A stretch of DNA of 64,000 nucleotides, from NCBI GenBank assembly GCA_022825825.1, contig JAJDWA010000002.1:174723-238722 (forward strand), in the 5' to 3' direction. The position numbers and the translations under genes were made by a program. This document shows positions 54,690 to 63,815 of the stretch, piece after piece. Source of the stretch: Candidatus Poribacteria bacterium. GTDB taxonomy: Bacteria; Poribacteria; WGA-4E; WGA-3G. The number at the start of each line of letters is the position of its first letter. Position 1 is the first letter of the stretch. The notes beneath the pieces are model-generated. The model made no database searches. It was not told the DNA's origin and saw only the letters and a program-made list of their open reading frames with translations.

Positions 54690-55412
54690 AAATGGATTAT
54701 CGGTGGCATCCTGTTGCTGGTAATCATTGCTGGTGCATGTTATCTATGGTACCAACATGACATGGCACCGTATAAACAAGAGGCAGCCGAAACCGCCGAA
54801 GTTGCCCGCGAATGGGAAGCAGCCCGAAAAGCGGAGGCGAGCAGCAAGGTGGAACAGGCAGCCAATCAAGCATCTGTGGAAGGCAATGCACAAACCGCAG
54901 AGAAACCTATCAACAAGATCTCCGCTGAAGTAAAAAATAACACCGAAGCGGAGAGAAAACAGCAGGTTTCTGATATGTCATCAGAAAACGCTACGAAATC
55001 GGATGAGAAGGTGTCTCCTCATGGCTTTGGGCCATACCCCAAAGTTCCTCAAGGCTATCCAGGCGGAGATGATCCGAATTTTTGGGAATATCCACGAACG
55101 GAGAAACATGAACTAATGACGCGTGTACGCATAAAGTTATGGGAACAAGGTATACGCACACAAGGCTCATCATTTGAAAATGGGTTAGTTTATCCTGTTT
55201 ATCCTAATACGCTTATTGTAAAATGGAAAACCCAGTGGACACCTTTTGGAACGAGGAAACGGGCTTCGGGCATAAGTGGATCTCCAGAAACCGAGTCCTT
55301 TCTACGTAACAATCGTGGCCCTATTTATGAAAACGACATTCCATCCGATATAAAGGTGATTGAATATAAAGATGCGGGCATTGACCCGTATACTTTTTTA
55401 GATTTACAATAA
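54669..55412 (+). CDS. Unrecognised membrane-anchored protein
   Basis: 247 aa. One N-terminal transmembrane helix (WIIGGILLLVIIAGACYLW, about 9-27) is followed by an Ala/Glu/Lys-rich, probably coiled-coil segment (about 38-110) and a C-terminal domain rich in Pro, Gly and aromatic residues (HGFGPYPKVPQGYPGGDDP, then LIVKWKTQWTPFG). AGGAGGT is 5 bases before the ATG but is partly hidden in a hairpin. It lies 12 bp before the next small gene. I cannot assign a function; the C-terminal part would be outside the cytoplasm. Confidence 0.7.
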   Translation: MTIGFYTKWIIGGILLLVIIAGACYLWYQHDMAPYKQEAAETAEVAREWEAARKAEASSKVEQAANQASVEGNAQTAEKPINKISAEVKNNTEAERKQQVSDMSSENATKSDEKVSPHGFGPYPKVPQGYPGGDDPNFWEYPRTEKHELMTRVRIKLWEQGIRTQGSSFENGLVYPVYPNTLIVKWKTQWTPFGTRKRASGISGSPETESFLRNNRGPIYENDIPSDIKVIEYKDAGIDPYTFLDLQ

Positions 55413-55424
55413 GGAGAAAGTATA

Positions 55425-55925
55425 ATGAAAAAAGCAACGGTTTTTCTTATCATCGCGTGCGTCATTATTGCCGTCACGACGATAACGTTAGGGTCTAACA
55501 ATATCGGAGAATGGGAATGGGAGTCTCCAGACGGAGACGAAGTATCTCGTACTGCCCTTGATAGTGACTATAAACTGTGGAGCGATGCTTATACTTCGGC
55601 AACACAAAGTAAGACAGGACATTCTGTTTCTGCAAGCACCACGCTCGGTTCTTTCCGGGATCCTTGGCTTGCAGGACAGTATGCTCTTTATGCCACACTC
55701 AACCATGACTGGGTAAGCGATAATAATCGCGACGGTGATGGTGATGATGAAGGTGAATGGGAGGAATATATCTCCAGATGGACAAATGCAGATGACAAAG
55801 ATTGGTGGGCTTCTTATGATCCATCCGCCACCATAGAATACTGTATTGCAAGGGGTTGGATCAGTGCGAAAGATACCAGAACTCCCTCCGTAAGATATGG
55901 TACCAATGTTTATATCCCCTGGTAA
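55425..55925 (+). CDS. Unrecognised exported protein with a calcium-loop-like acidic stretch
   Basis: 166 aa. An N-terminal hydrophobic segment (FLIIACVIIAVTTITLG) looks like a signal peptide or anchor. The mature part is Trp-rich (GEWEWE, DWWASYD) and carries DNNRDGDGDDEGEWEEY, an acidic loop like EF-hand or dockerin calcium sites. AAGGAG lies about 8 bases before the ATG. It is co-transcribed with the membrane-anchored protein and ends at a strong terminator. Function unknown. Confidence 0.7.
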   Translation: MKKATVFLIIACVIIAVTTITLGSNNIGEWEWESPDGDEVSRTALDSDYKLWSDAYTSATQSKTGHSVSASTTLGSFRDPWLAGQYALYATLNHDWVSDNNRDGDGDDEGEWEEYISRWTNADDKDWWASYDPSATIEYCIARGWISAKDTRTPSVRYGTNVYIPW

Positions 55926-55946
55926 CCTTTACATATTTATTTTACA

Positions 55947-55981
55947 GGCAGATATCCTTTTGGGTATCTGCCTATATTTTT
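55947..55981 (+). terminator. Rho-independent terminator of the two-gene module
   Basis: GGCAGATA-TCCTTTTGGG-TATCTGCC, a perfect 8-bp stem, is followed by TATATTTTT. It lies 21 bases after the stop codon of the small exported protein. Confidence 0.88.
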
Positions 55982-56374
55982 GGCAATACTTTCCAATACC
56001 TGATAAAAATCAATTCTCAACACCCTTTATAATGTTTGACAGAAATTGGTAAGTTTGACGCAAACGTATCTATATGGAAAGTTTTCTCCGAAGACACGCA
56101 AATATCACTAAGACCAGATTTCTGAGAGCAGGACGCTTCAACACTTTTTTGAACCCTCGATTGATCTGTGGTATGAGCACTTATGTATATCCTTTGTTCA
56201 ATGCAATATGTTTCAGAAAGTATACCTCTGTATTATATTCTATAAAATAAGATTTGAAGATAGTTTACCAAAAACAACACTATTGTACAAATGTTATGCT
56301 AAAACAAAACGCATTTGAAAACTGGGCGTAAATCAGGATTTAATTGGGTCTAAAAATCTTATATCGCATTTCCC

Positions 56375-56403
56375 TTGACACGCCGTCAAAAAATCCGTAT
56401 AAT
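56375..56403 (+). promoter_or_regulatory. Consensus sigma70 promoter for nusB
   Basis: TTGACA (56375-56380), exactly 17 bp of spacer and TATAAT (56398-56403), a perfect match to the canonical hexamers, 39 bases before the nusB start. The rest of the 55982-56442 gap is AT-rich and I see no gene in it. Confidence 0.85.
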
Positions 56404-56442
56404 ATAACACATCGCAAACACTATTAAATAATTGGAACCCCG

Positions 56443-56856
56443 ATGCCTTCTCGTAGAAAGTCTCGCGTCATCGCGATGCAAATGCTATATCAGATTCATC
56501 TCACCGCCGAACCGGTCCAACTCGTTATAGAAAAGTTCTGGCAGAGCCAAGATATATCAGTAGAACTCAGACCTTTCGCACGACAACTCGTAGAAGGCAC
56601 CGCTTCACATCTTGAAACGATTGACGCGGAACTCCAAGCAACTTCCAAAAATTGGAGACTCCACCGAATGCCTGTCGTAGACCTATCTATTTTGCGGATT
56701 GCAACTTATGAAATCCTCTACATCAACGAAATTGACCCTGCAACTTCAATCAACGAAGCGATTGAAATTGCCAAATCTTACAGCACACCAAATTCCCCCA
56801 AATTTATCAACGGAGTTCTTGACAACATCCGGAAAAAACATCAAGAGTCGTCATAG
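56443..56856 (+). CDS. nusB: Transcription antitermination factor NusB
   Basis: 137 aa, normal length. RRKSRVIAMQMLYQIHL opens the all-helical NusB fold, DLSILRIATYEILY and the end SINEAIEIAKSYSTPNSPKFINGVLDNI are diagnostic. With NusE it binds boxA RNA of rRNA operons. A perfect promoter lies directly upstream. It lies 47 bp before the propeller/barrel gene and may share its transcript. Confidence 0.95.
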   Translation: MPSRRKSRVIAMQMLYQIHLTAEPVQLVIEKFWQSQDISVELRPFARQLVEGTASHLETIDAELQATSKNWRLHRMPVVDLSILRIATYEILYINEIDPATSINEAIEIAKSYSTPNSPKFINGVLDNIRKKHQESS

Positions 56857-56903
56857 TCTTAAGTCCTTTTGATTCTAAGCCTCTTCCTTTAGCAGTTCGG
56901 CAC

Positions 56904-58712
56904 ATGAAAAAATTACTTCTTAAAATGTTAAAACTAAAAATCCTAACGTTTTCCATTCTATTGCTAATACCTTTTCACCTCAGTGCTGCACAAGAGTTTA
57001 AATTTGTTGGTGAATTCGGCGGAAAAGGGGAAGGAGAAGCGCAATTCGCGAAAACCTTGTTTATGGCATTCGGGCCTGATGGGGCTATCTATATCACGGA
57101 TACAGATAACTTCAAAATTCATAAGTTTACGCAAACAGGGGAGTTCGCTTTTGACATTGAAATGACTGATTCTTCGGAGTTTCGGTTGATAAACCCTACT
57201 GCTATAGCAATCGGAATTGATAATTCTATCTATGTGATGGATTGGATGCTGCAGCACATTTCAGGCACAGAAAATCCGAAAATTTTCAACTACGGTCCCT
57301 GTGTCCACAAATTTGATGCACAAGGGCAATTTATCGCAAGTTATCCGATACAGGATTTCAGTAAAAAACTTAATAACCTTGAAGCTGCCGCGCCCGGTCT
57401 GGATAGCGAAGGTAAATATGCACTCATTATCCCACAAGGCGACACAAAGCGTGAATTCCTACTTGCTGTAAGTGCTCATAATTTCCTCTATGTTTACAAC
57501 GATGGCTTAATTTACGTATTAGATTCAAACGGAGAGCCTTTTATTCGGTATCCTATTACCCAACCGGGGACTGGACAAGTAATTCATCCTGCTGATATGG
57601 CTGTGCACGAAGCAGGATACCTCTATATTGTTGACGAAAAGGGACATAGGGTAGTGCAATATAGCCCATCAGGAAGGTTTTTGCGCGCTTTCGGTGAATA
57701 TGGAGATGCAGGCGGTCAATTTATCAAACCCTTTCGCATTGCAGCACTAAAAGATGGAACGCTTCTCGTTGCTGACAAAGCAAAGTATCTAAAAGATTTT
57801 CTCTCTACACTTCTGAAGCGGCTTGACGATCCCACCCCGCGCTATGATGGTTATGTAAAGTCATTCCGCTACCGACTGCACAGAATCCAACGATTTACAA
57901 CTGATGGCGCATATACCCAAAAGCTGCTCGTGCCTTTTCAACGAGAGGTTGAAACAGACGTATCACTTCAACTCAAAGGAATTGACCGAACCGGAAATCT
58001 CTACTATCTCAATCCAACAGTGCTACGATTTAGGAAATACGCGCCAACTAAATCTCTGTTTTCTTCAATGTTTCAGACTGAACTGAAACTCCGCTATACG
58101 CGCGATTTACACGACATAGAAATTGACAATCAGGATGATCTTGACGCGGATTTATACACTAAATCCGATTTTGATGAGCAAATTATTCAGGACTCAGCGG
58201 GGGTGAATTTTACCGTTTCTTACGATTTTAATGAAGACTATCGACTTGCCTTATCCAATCAACTCAGTTTTTTTCGGATGACCGATACGAGTTATTACCG
58301 TGCACAGGATTTTGAGGACTTCCGTGGTACTTTCAACCAAGATGATAGAGCAACGGAATCGTCTTGGGATAACCGTGTTCAGTTAGATTTTACTTGGATA
58401 CGCGACCACAGCGTCTACAATTATCGTGAGGCGCGGGTCTATGCATATTTCAGTACAATCCGTCTGGATTTCATCAATGACGCACTTGATCGGAGTAACT
58501 TCAGACTTTTTGATTTCAACGCGCAACTTTCCGACTGGGGCGGCGGCATCTATTACGATTTAAGTAAAACGTTCCGCTTGAACTTTGAAATCACACACTT
58601 TTTTGGAAAAAATAGATATACCTATGTTGATGAAACAAAGGTCCTCTATGCAACAGGATTTCAGCAAGCGGACACGATACGTGCTGTTTTGTTTATCAAT
58701 GGGTTCTTTTAA
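56904..58712 (+). CDS. NHL/six-bladed propeller fused to a C-terminal beta-barrel-like domain
   Basis: 602 aa. A signal peptide (about 1-28) is followed by NHL-type blades up to about residue 340 (GPDGAIYITDTDNFKIHKF, AGYLYIVDEKGHRVVQYS, GGQFIKPFRIA). From about 375 the sequence switches to amphipathic beta strands with many Tyr/Phe and Asp residues (YRLALSNQLSFFRM, FRLNFEITHFFG) and ends in FF, the usual terminal residue for outer-membrane barrels. The propeller would be periplasmic or surface-exposed. The fusion is unusual to me, and the ligand is unknown. Confidence 0.8.
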   Translation: MKKLLLKMLKLKILTFSILLLIPFHLSAAQEFKFVGEFGGKGEGEAQFAKTLFMAFGPDGAIYITDTDNFKIHKFTQTGEFAFDIEMTDSSEFRLINPTAIAIGIDNSIYVMDWMLQHISGTENPKIFNYGPCVHKFDAQGQFIASYPIQDFSKKLNNLEAAAPGLDSEGKYALIIPQGDTKREFLLAVSAHNFLYVYNDGLIYVLDSNGEPFIRYPITQPGTGQVIHPADMAVHEAGYLYIVDEKGHRVVQYSPSGRFLRAFGEYGDAGGQFIKPFRIAALKDGTLLVADKAKYLKDFLSTLLKRLDDPTPRYDGYVKSFRYRLHRIQRFTTDGAYTQKLLVPFQREVETDVSLQLKGIDRTGNLYYLNPTVLRFRKYAPTKSLFSSMFQTELKLRYTRDLHDIEIDNQDDLDADLYTKSDFDEQIIQDSAGVNFTVSYDFNEDYRLALSNQLSFFRMTDTSYYRAQDFEDFRGTFNQDDRATESSWDNRVQLDFTWIRDHSVYNYREARVYAYFSTIRLDFINDALDRSNFRLFDFNAQLSDWGGGIYYDLSKTFRLNFEITHFFGKNRYTYVDETKVLYATGFQQADTIRAVLFINGFF

Positions 58713-58922
58713 GGCAGATTTGACTATAAACTGTAAACACAACCTTATCACAATTCCGTGCTGAGATCCTACCGGTTCGTTAGCCTTGACTTCCCTAACA
58801 ATATACGTTTCGGGTACACTGAGCGTATCATTCACATCATTTACCACCTAATCCATTTGGAACTATAGAAAATCTAAAATATGATGAACACCCAGTAATT
58901 CCAAATTAACGTGATTCGTCTC

Positions 58923-59132
58923 GGTAGGTGCGGTTTCCTAACCAATGCAGAATACGCGTGTCTGAAGCAGGATTATCGGATTTATAAGATCGCGGAATTC
59001 TCTTTGTACCGCAAACTTTTAGTTTGCAGACGAATATGCACAAACTAAAAGTTTGTGCTACATAAGAATAGGTCAAATCTTATTAAGGTATACACTAAAT
59101 TGACGTATAAGGTGCGGTTTCCTAACCACACC
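58923..59132. repeat. Palindrome cluster in the 58713-59496 gap
   Basis: GGTAGGTGCGGTTTCCTAACC (58923-58943) and GGTGCGGTTTCCTAACCACACC (59111-59132) belong to the dispersed family. Between them are GCAAACT-TTT-AGTTTGC (near 59011) and CACAAACT-AAA-AGTTTGTG (near 59040), two perfect stems. CTAAATTGACGTATAAGG (near 59095) also occurs inside the MITE-like element at 63491. The rest of this 784-bp gap has no gene that I can support. Confidence 0.65.
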
Positions 59133-59319
59133 TGACTCCAGTAAAACAAGATTAATCCTGTTAATTTGGTATAAGTGCAATTAGGAACAGTACTCATCAC
59201 GGTGTGAAAATATTTTTGAATCTTGCTATAATTTAACACAAAATTCGCTTAGAAAGAATATAAATTTTCCAATTAGGTGTAATAAAACCATACGTACATT
59301 GAATTTTTAAACAAAAAAC

Positions 59320-59348
59320 TTGCAATCTTTTTAAAAATAACGTATGCT
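59320..59348 (+). promoter_or_regulatory. Candidate promoter for the NHL gene at 59497
   Basis: TTGCAA (59320-59325), 17-bp spacer and TATGCT (59343-59348). ACGTATGCTTATACGT overlaps the -10 and is a near palindrome that might bind a regulator. Confidence 0.4.
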
Positions 59349-59496
59349 TATACGTCACATATAAGCAATTATTAGGTTTAATCAGAACATAAGCGATGTT
59401 ATACCCATTTAAAAATGGAATTTTAGTGTTAAACGCGTCGTTTAGATTTTGAAATCTATCTTTACAAGTAAATCGACATCTAACAGGAAACACTCT

Positions 59497-60345
59497 ATGG
59501 CAACTTTTGGTACAGGCGACTATCAATATGAGGTAGTAGAAGGTTGGGGTATGATTCCACAACTCGGACTCGTGTCTGGCGTCGCGTGTGATTCAAATGA
59601 CCGCGTCTATGTCTACAACCGCAGTCCACAACCTGCTATGTTGGTGTTTGATGCGGATGGGACTTTCGTTGCAGAATGGGGCAAGGACATTTTCCAAAAG
59701 CCGCACGGCATCTGGATTAGCCCCGAAGATGAAATCTACACAACAGACACCATCGACCACACTGTACGGAAATTCACACTTGATGGAGAATTACTACAGA
59801 CATTCGGCACCGTCAATGAACCGGGAGCACATGGAACTCCCTTCAATCAACCGACATGTGCTGTCCTTTCTGCATCCGGGGAGATGTATGTCTCTGATGG
59901 GTACGGACAATCGCGGGTTCATAGAATGACTGCTGATGGTGAAGTGATTGTGTCATGGGGCGCACCCGGAACAGGTCCTGGAGAATTCAACTTACCGCAC
60001 GATGTTACGGTAGATCACAATGATCGGGTCTACATCCTTGATAGGGGTAACCTGCGATGTCAGATTTTTAATAATGATGGTGAGTTTCTGACCGAGTGGA
60101 CAGACCTACGTTCACCCAACGACCTATTTATTGACTCAGATAGTATCATACATATTGCAGAGGCACAACAGTGTATTTGCATCATAACACTTGATGGTGA
60201 TATAATTGGAAGGTGGGGAGAGAAAGGCACCGCACCGGGCCAATTTAGCGATTCTCCACACGGTATTTGGATTGATTCAAAGGGAGACATCTATGTCAGC
60301 GAAGTGATCGCTGAAAGACGTTTCCAAAAATTCGCGAGGGTTTAA
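59497..60345 (+). CDS. NHL-repeat propeller protein
   Basis: 283 aa from the ATG at 59497 (MATFGTGDYQYE), chosen for AGGAAA 8 bases upstream; an ATG at 59449 has no such site. About six NHL blades repeat with the GxFxxEWG(K) and (D/E)(D/S)xIYxxD patterns, for example EFNLPHDVTVDHNDRVYILDRG. It resembles the peptidyl-alpha-hydroxyglycine lyase-type propellers, but catalytic zinc ligands are not clear, so it may be a binding protein. No signal peptide. It lies 5 bp before the NicO-type gene. Confidence 0.85.
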   Translation: MATFGTGDYQYEVVEGWGMIPQLGLVSGVACDSNDRVYVYNRSPQPAMLVFDADGTFVAEWGKDIFQKPHGIWISPEDEIYTTDTIDHTVRKFTLDGELLQTFGTVNEPGAHGTPFNQPTCAVLSASGEMYVSDGYGQSRVHRMTADGEVIVSWGAPGTGPGEFNLPHDVTVDHNDRVYILDRGNLRCQIFNNDGEFLTEWTDLRSPNDLFIDSDSIIHIAEAQQCICIITLDGDIIGRWGEKGTAPGQFSDSPHGIWIDSKGDIYVSEVIAERRFQKFARV

Positions 60346-60350
60346 TAGTT

Positions 60351-61232
60351 TTGAAAAAGCAGCACCTTTACATATTCAGTTTTATTGTTATCGCCGCTAT
60401 TGCATGCACTTTTGCTTTTGCTGGCGAGGGGCATGAACACACTGGCGATCAGATTAAAAAACTAATTACGCAACCTCTCACATTTTCGTTTGCAATTATC
60501 GCCTTAGTTGTCTCTTTTGTGTTCGGCGGTTTACATGCGCTGACACCGGGACACGGCAAAGCGGTTGTGGCAGCATATCTCGTCGGCACAAGAGGAAGGA
60601 TAATTGACGCAATTTTCCTCGGTCTTGTCGTCACATTTACACACACCTTCAGTGTCATCACACTCGGTGTCGTTTTGCTATTTGCAAAAGATCGTTTTGC
60701 ACAAGAGGATGTTGTAATATGGCTAAGTCTAATCTCGGGTCTATTGATTGTCGGAATCGGGGGATGGCTACTTGCCAAAAATATGAAGCAATATTACGGT
60801 GGTCGAACACACAGTGATGGGCATGACCATTCGCATGATCATGATCATTCTCATGAACATTCACACAGTCATGGAGTCGGGCACACCCATAGCCATGTCC
60901 CTTCAAAACGGACCGGTTTCTGGGCATTGCTATCGCTCGGCATTTCTGGTGGTATCGTGCCGTGTGTAGATGCACTCATCGGACTTCTATTTGCCATTAG
61001 TCTTGACAAACTTACATGGGGTGTGGTTATCTTGTGTGCCTTTTCTCTTGGACTTGCAGCAGTGTTAGTTACTATCGGCATACTAATGGTCATGGCAAAA
61101 CCGGTTATTGAACGTTTTACAGGTAGAGGTGTCTGGCTGCAACGTCTGCCGATTATCAGTGCTACTGTTGTTATTGTGCTTGGCGCTGTGTTAGTATTCA
61201 AAGCTCTCAACGATGTGGGCATCCATATTTAA
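60351..61232 (+). CDS. NicO/RcnA-type nickel/cobalt transporter
   Basis: 293 aa. HALTPGHGKAVVAAYL (about residue 65) is the metal-recognition motif of NicO/RcnA transporters, and six to seven hydrophobic helices are visible. A cytoplasmic-loop stretch at about 146-178 is almost pure His/Asp/Ser (HDHSHDHDHSHEHSHSH), a metal-binding loop. Either Ni/Co uptake or efflux is possible. The frame starts at TTG, with GAGGG about 9 bases upstream. It follows the NHL gene directly. Nickel would be needed by LarA-type enzymes such as that at 25561 (inference). Confidence 0.88.
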   Translation: MKKQHLYIFSFIVIAAIACTFAFAGEGHEHTGDQIKKLITQPLTFSFAIIALVVSFVFGGLHALTPGHGKAVVAAYLVGTRGRIIDAIFLGLVVTFTHTFSVITLGVVLLFAKDRFAQEDVVIWLSLISGLLIVGIGGWLLAKNMKQYYGGRTHSDGHDHSHDHDHSHEHSHSHGVGHTHSHVPSKRTGFWALLSLGISGGIVPCVDALIGLLFAISLDKLTWGVVILCAFSLGLAAVLVTIGILMVMAKPVIERFTGRGVWLQRLPIISATVVIVLGAVLVFKALNDVGIHI

Positions 61233-61261
61233 AAAAATGTGAGCTCGGATAAGCAATTTTG

Positions 61262-61605
61262 GAAACGGTAGGTGCGGTTTCCTAACCGTTTCGCGTCAAG
61301 CACAAAACTTGTCTAACTTTGCTGAGATAAGTTCGGTTCGGTTGGGAAACCGAACCTACCGTGGGTATGAGAGTCCAATTCAAAGCATTAAGAACTTTAT
61401 ATCTCTTATCCCGAGTTTACGTTAAAATATAATCTATATGTAAGATCTAAAGACACCTGATGGCAAGCGCGCTTTGATAGAGATTAATTTTTTAATTCTG
61501 TCCTCTCCTGTTCAATGCAGGTGTATCCCCTGCTGGTGAGGCGGGGGATGCCTAAAGACGAATGCGCTTATGGCATTCGCCATGATACATACCGTTGATT
61601 TCTTC
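61262..61605. repeat. Palindrome cluster in the 61233-61666 gap
   Basis: GAAACGGT...ACCGTTTC (61262-61292) encloses GGTGCGGTTTCCTAACCG. GGTTCGGTT-GGGA-AACCGAACC (61335-61356) is a perfect 9-bp stem. GGGATGCCTAAAGACGAATG and CATGATACATACCGTTGATTT (61545-61605) is an inverted copy of the 52310 unit. No gene is visible in the gap. Confidence 0.65.
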
Positions 61606-61666
61606 CTAACCTTGCTGGTGCAAAATATCCAAATAATTCTATAATCTACCAGAAATTTGAAAACTT

Positions 61667-62548
61667 ATGCTCAACACTATCGGAATTTTAAGCCCTGGCG
61701 ATATGGGACACACCGTCGGAGATGTCCTCCGCTACAACGGCTTACGTGTTATTACCTGTCTTGAAGGTAGAAGTCAACGCACACACGGCCTTGCACAAAA
61801 AGCAGGTATTGTAGATGTACCAACCTACATAGAACTCGTTGCCGAAGCAGACCTTATCCTATCAATTATGGTGCCCGCAGAGGCAATGAACGCCGCTGAA
61901 ATAGTAGCCGATGCACTACAGCAGACTGAGGCAAACTTAACGTATGCAGATTGTAATGCCATCGCACCACAGACGGTTCGCAAATTAGGAGAGGTTATTA
62001 CATCAGCAGGCGGAATTTTTGTTGATGCGTCTATCATCGGGCCGCCACCACGAAGACCGGGGGCAACCCGTTTCTATGCATCCGGGCCACAACTGAACGC
62101 TTTTACTAATCTGAATAATTATGGGTTAGATGTACGGGTACTCGGTGATGAGATCGGACTCGCTTCAGCGATTAAGATGTGTTATGCTTCCTTGACAAAA
62201 GGATTAACCGCACTCTGCACCGAATTGCTCACCGCAGCAGAAATGTTAGGCGTATCAGATGCACTCACAGAGGAATTTAAATTGAGTCAGGCAACACTAT
62301 ATGAACGGATGGAAAGAGGATTACCCAACATGCCACCAAAAGCGAGACGTTGGATTGGCGAAATGGAAGAAATTTCAGATACCTTTGCACATGTTGGATT
62401 GACACCGAATATCTTGACAGGCGCAGCGGATATGTATCGTCTCGTTAGTGACACACACCTTGCAGACCTATCTCCAGAAGCACGAGATCAGTTTCCTACG
62501 TTAGCAGAGTTGATTATGATCTTAGCGGAACAAGTAAAGCAAAAATAG
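61667..62548 (+). CDS. NAD(P)-binding dehydrogenase with DUF1932 domain
   Basis: 293 aa. The N-terminal Rossmann fold reads GILSPGDMGHTVGDVL, of the 6-phosphogluconate/3-hydroxyisobutyrate dehydrogenase type. The C-terminal DUF1932 domain shows ASAIKMCYASLTKGLTAL, with the Lys expected at the active site. The substrate is an unknown beta-hydroxy acid. A repeat-rich gap lies upstream; no clear ribosome site. Confidence 0.88.
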   Translation: MLNTIGILSPGDMGHTVGDVLRYNGLRVITCLEGRSQRTHGLAQKAGIVDVPTYIELVAEADLILSIMVPAEAMNAAEIVADALQQTEANLTYADCNAIAPQTVRKLGEVITSAGGIFVDASIIGPPPRRPGATRFYASGPQLNAFTNLNNYGLDVRVLGDEIGLASAIKMCYASLTKGLTALCTELLTAAEMLGVSDALTEEFKLSQATLYERMERGLPNMPPKARRWIGEMEEISDTFAHVGLTPNILTGAADMYRLVSDTHLADLSPEARDQFPTLAELIMILAEQVKQK

Positions 62549-62568
62549 GGCTAATAGACGACACTGCT

Positions 62569-63387
62569 CTACTCATTCTCTTGCCCTTCAGTCCCTTCTT
62601 CTACTTCAAAAGGTTCTGTAAGCCACTTTTCAAAAACATCTGCACTCTCAAAAAATGAACGCATCAAGGCAAATTCTGCTGGGGTTGCAATTGCACTCCG
62701 CAAATACCCCTCTTGTGTTCCATATTTCTGTAAACGGCTACGCCATGCGCGGTGAAATACTTCATTTTCCTCTATTAAAAAGGTAGAAATTACCCCCATC
62801 TTTACAATTTTAGTGTGTAATTCAGCAGTCCCAGAACCTTGGTTCATTAAAGGATCCGACAAATGCTTTTGTAGAATTTCTTTAAACTCCTTCCCATTAT
62901 TATGGGCGTCTTTCCCTGTTTTGCTCCAATCACGAATTATGTAATAATAATCTACCCAAATTTCCTGTTCTGCAGGTTCTACTTCTGTCCCCAAAAAATA
63001 CTTAAGCCTTGCCAGCACAACGTTTCTATGCGTTGATGTAGGCATTGCGGTGACATAAGTCGGAAAGTCCGCATAGTCTTCCCCATCTTGTGTCTTAATG
63101 TAAGTTAGGTAGGGTTCAGTGGACAAAATAGTTTCTAAATCCTTTGAACTTTGAGGATCGGGAGTCTCGTGTGCTTCTTCAAGGAGTTGAGACAACAGTT
63201 TTTCTTGTTCTACAGTTAACGGTTCGTTTGCAGATTGTCTTAAAGTACGCTTGTACTCCGCATGTTTCTTACTCATTTGCTGCATCTCTTGAAACATATC
63301 AACAAATATAGGCACTACAAACACTATTACTCCAATGAGAAGTAGAACTCCTATACCGACAAGAATTAGACAAGTAAGTTTTTTCAT
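62569..63387 (-). CDS. Hypothetical protein with one N-terminal membrane helix
   Basis: 272 aa. Residues 5-29 form a hydrophobic helix (ILVGIGVLLLIGVIVFVVP), followed by a charged helical region (about 34-100) and a soluble remainder rich in Tyr/Glu. I recognise no family. It is convergent with the DUF1932 gene, 20 bp away. The ATG lies 9 bases after a GGGAACG element, a plausible ribosome site. Confidence 0.65.
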   Translation of the reverse strand: MKKLTCLILVGIGVLLLIGVIVFVVPIFVDMFQEMQQMSKKHAEYKRTLRQSANEPLTVEQEKLLSQLLEEAHETPDPQSSKDLETILSTEPYLTYIKTQDGEDYADFPTYVTAMPTSTHRNVVLARLKYFLGTEVEPAEQEIWVDYYYIIRDWSKTGKDAHNNGKEFKEILQKHLSDPLMNQGSGTAELHTKIVKMGVISTFLIEENEVFHRAWRSRLQKYGTQEGYLRSAIATPAEFALMRSFFESADVFEKWLTEPFEVEEGTEGQENE

Positions 63388-63490
63388 TTGACGTTCCCTT
63401 ATGGTTTTACCCTATCATAGCATTTTTCAATACAGATTGCAATCTTTACTGTAAACGTTCTAGAGACGTTCAGTTTCTATTTTATAACCT

Positions 63491-63709
63491 AACGTGAGTT
63501 TGATAAATCCCGTCCGCTTTCTCATCCTGATTTAGGACCCCTGGTAGGCGCGTTTTGGAAACGCGCCTGTGCCTGTGCTGAAGAGAACCTAACGGCGCGT
63601 TTAGAAAACGCGCCTACCAGGGATGTGGACCGCTAAATTGACGTATAAGGATTTCGCTGCGCTCTATCCAACGGACATCTATACTCAATCTAATTGTCAA
63701 ACTCACGTT
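63491..63709. mobile_element. MITE-like element, family AACGTGAGTTTGA (copy 2), with 5-bp target duplication
   Basis: 219 bp ending in AACGTGAGTTTGATAA and TTGTCAAACTCACGTT. AACCT stands immediately outside both ends (63486-63490 and 63710-63714), a clean 5-bp target duplication. It is the reverse-oriented relative of 27357-27571, sharing the GGTAGGCGCGTTTT units and the GACGTATAAGGATTTCGCTGCG segment. No coding capacity. Confidence 0.85.
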
Positions 63710-63815
63710 AACCTAACTATAGTTTGGACAATTTTTCATACGTGAGTTCAATATAAGAATTAGTTTTCTACATCTGTTACCAATCCTGACACAATACGCA
63801 AAATGGAAACCCTCT

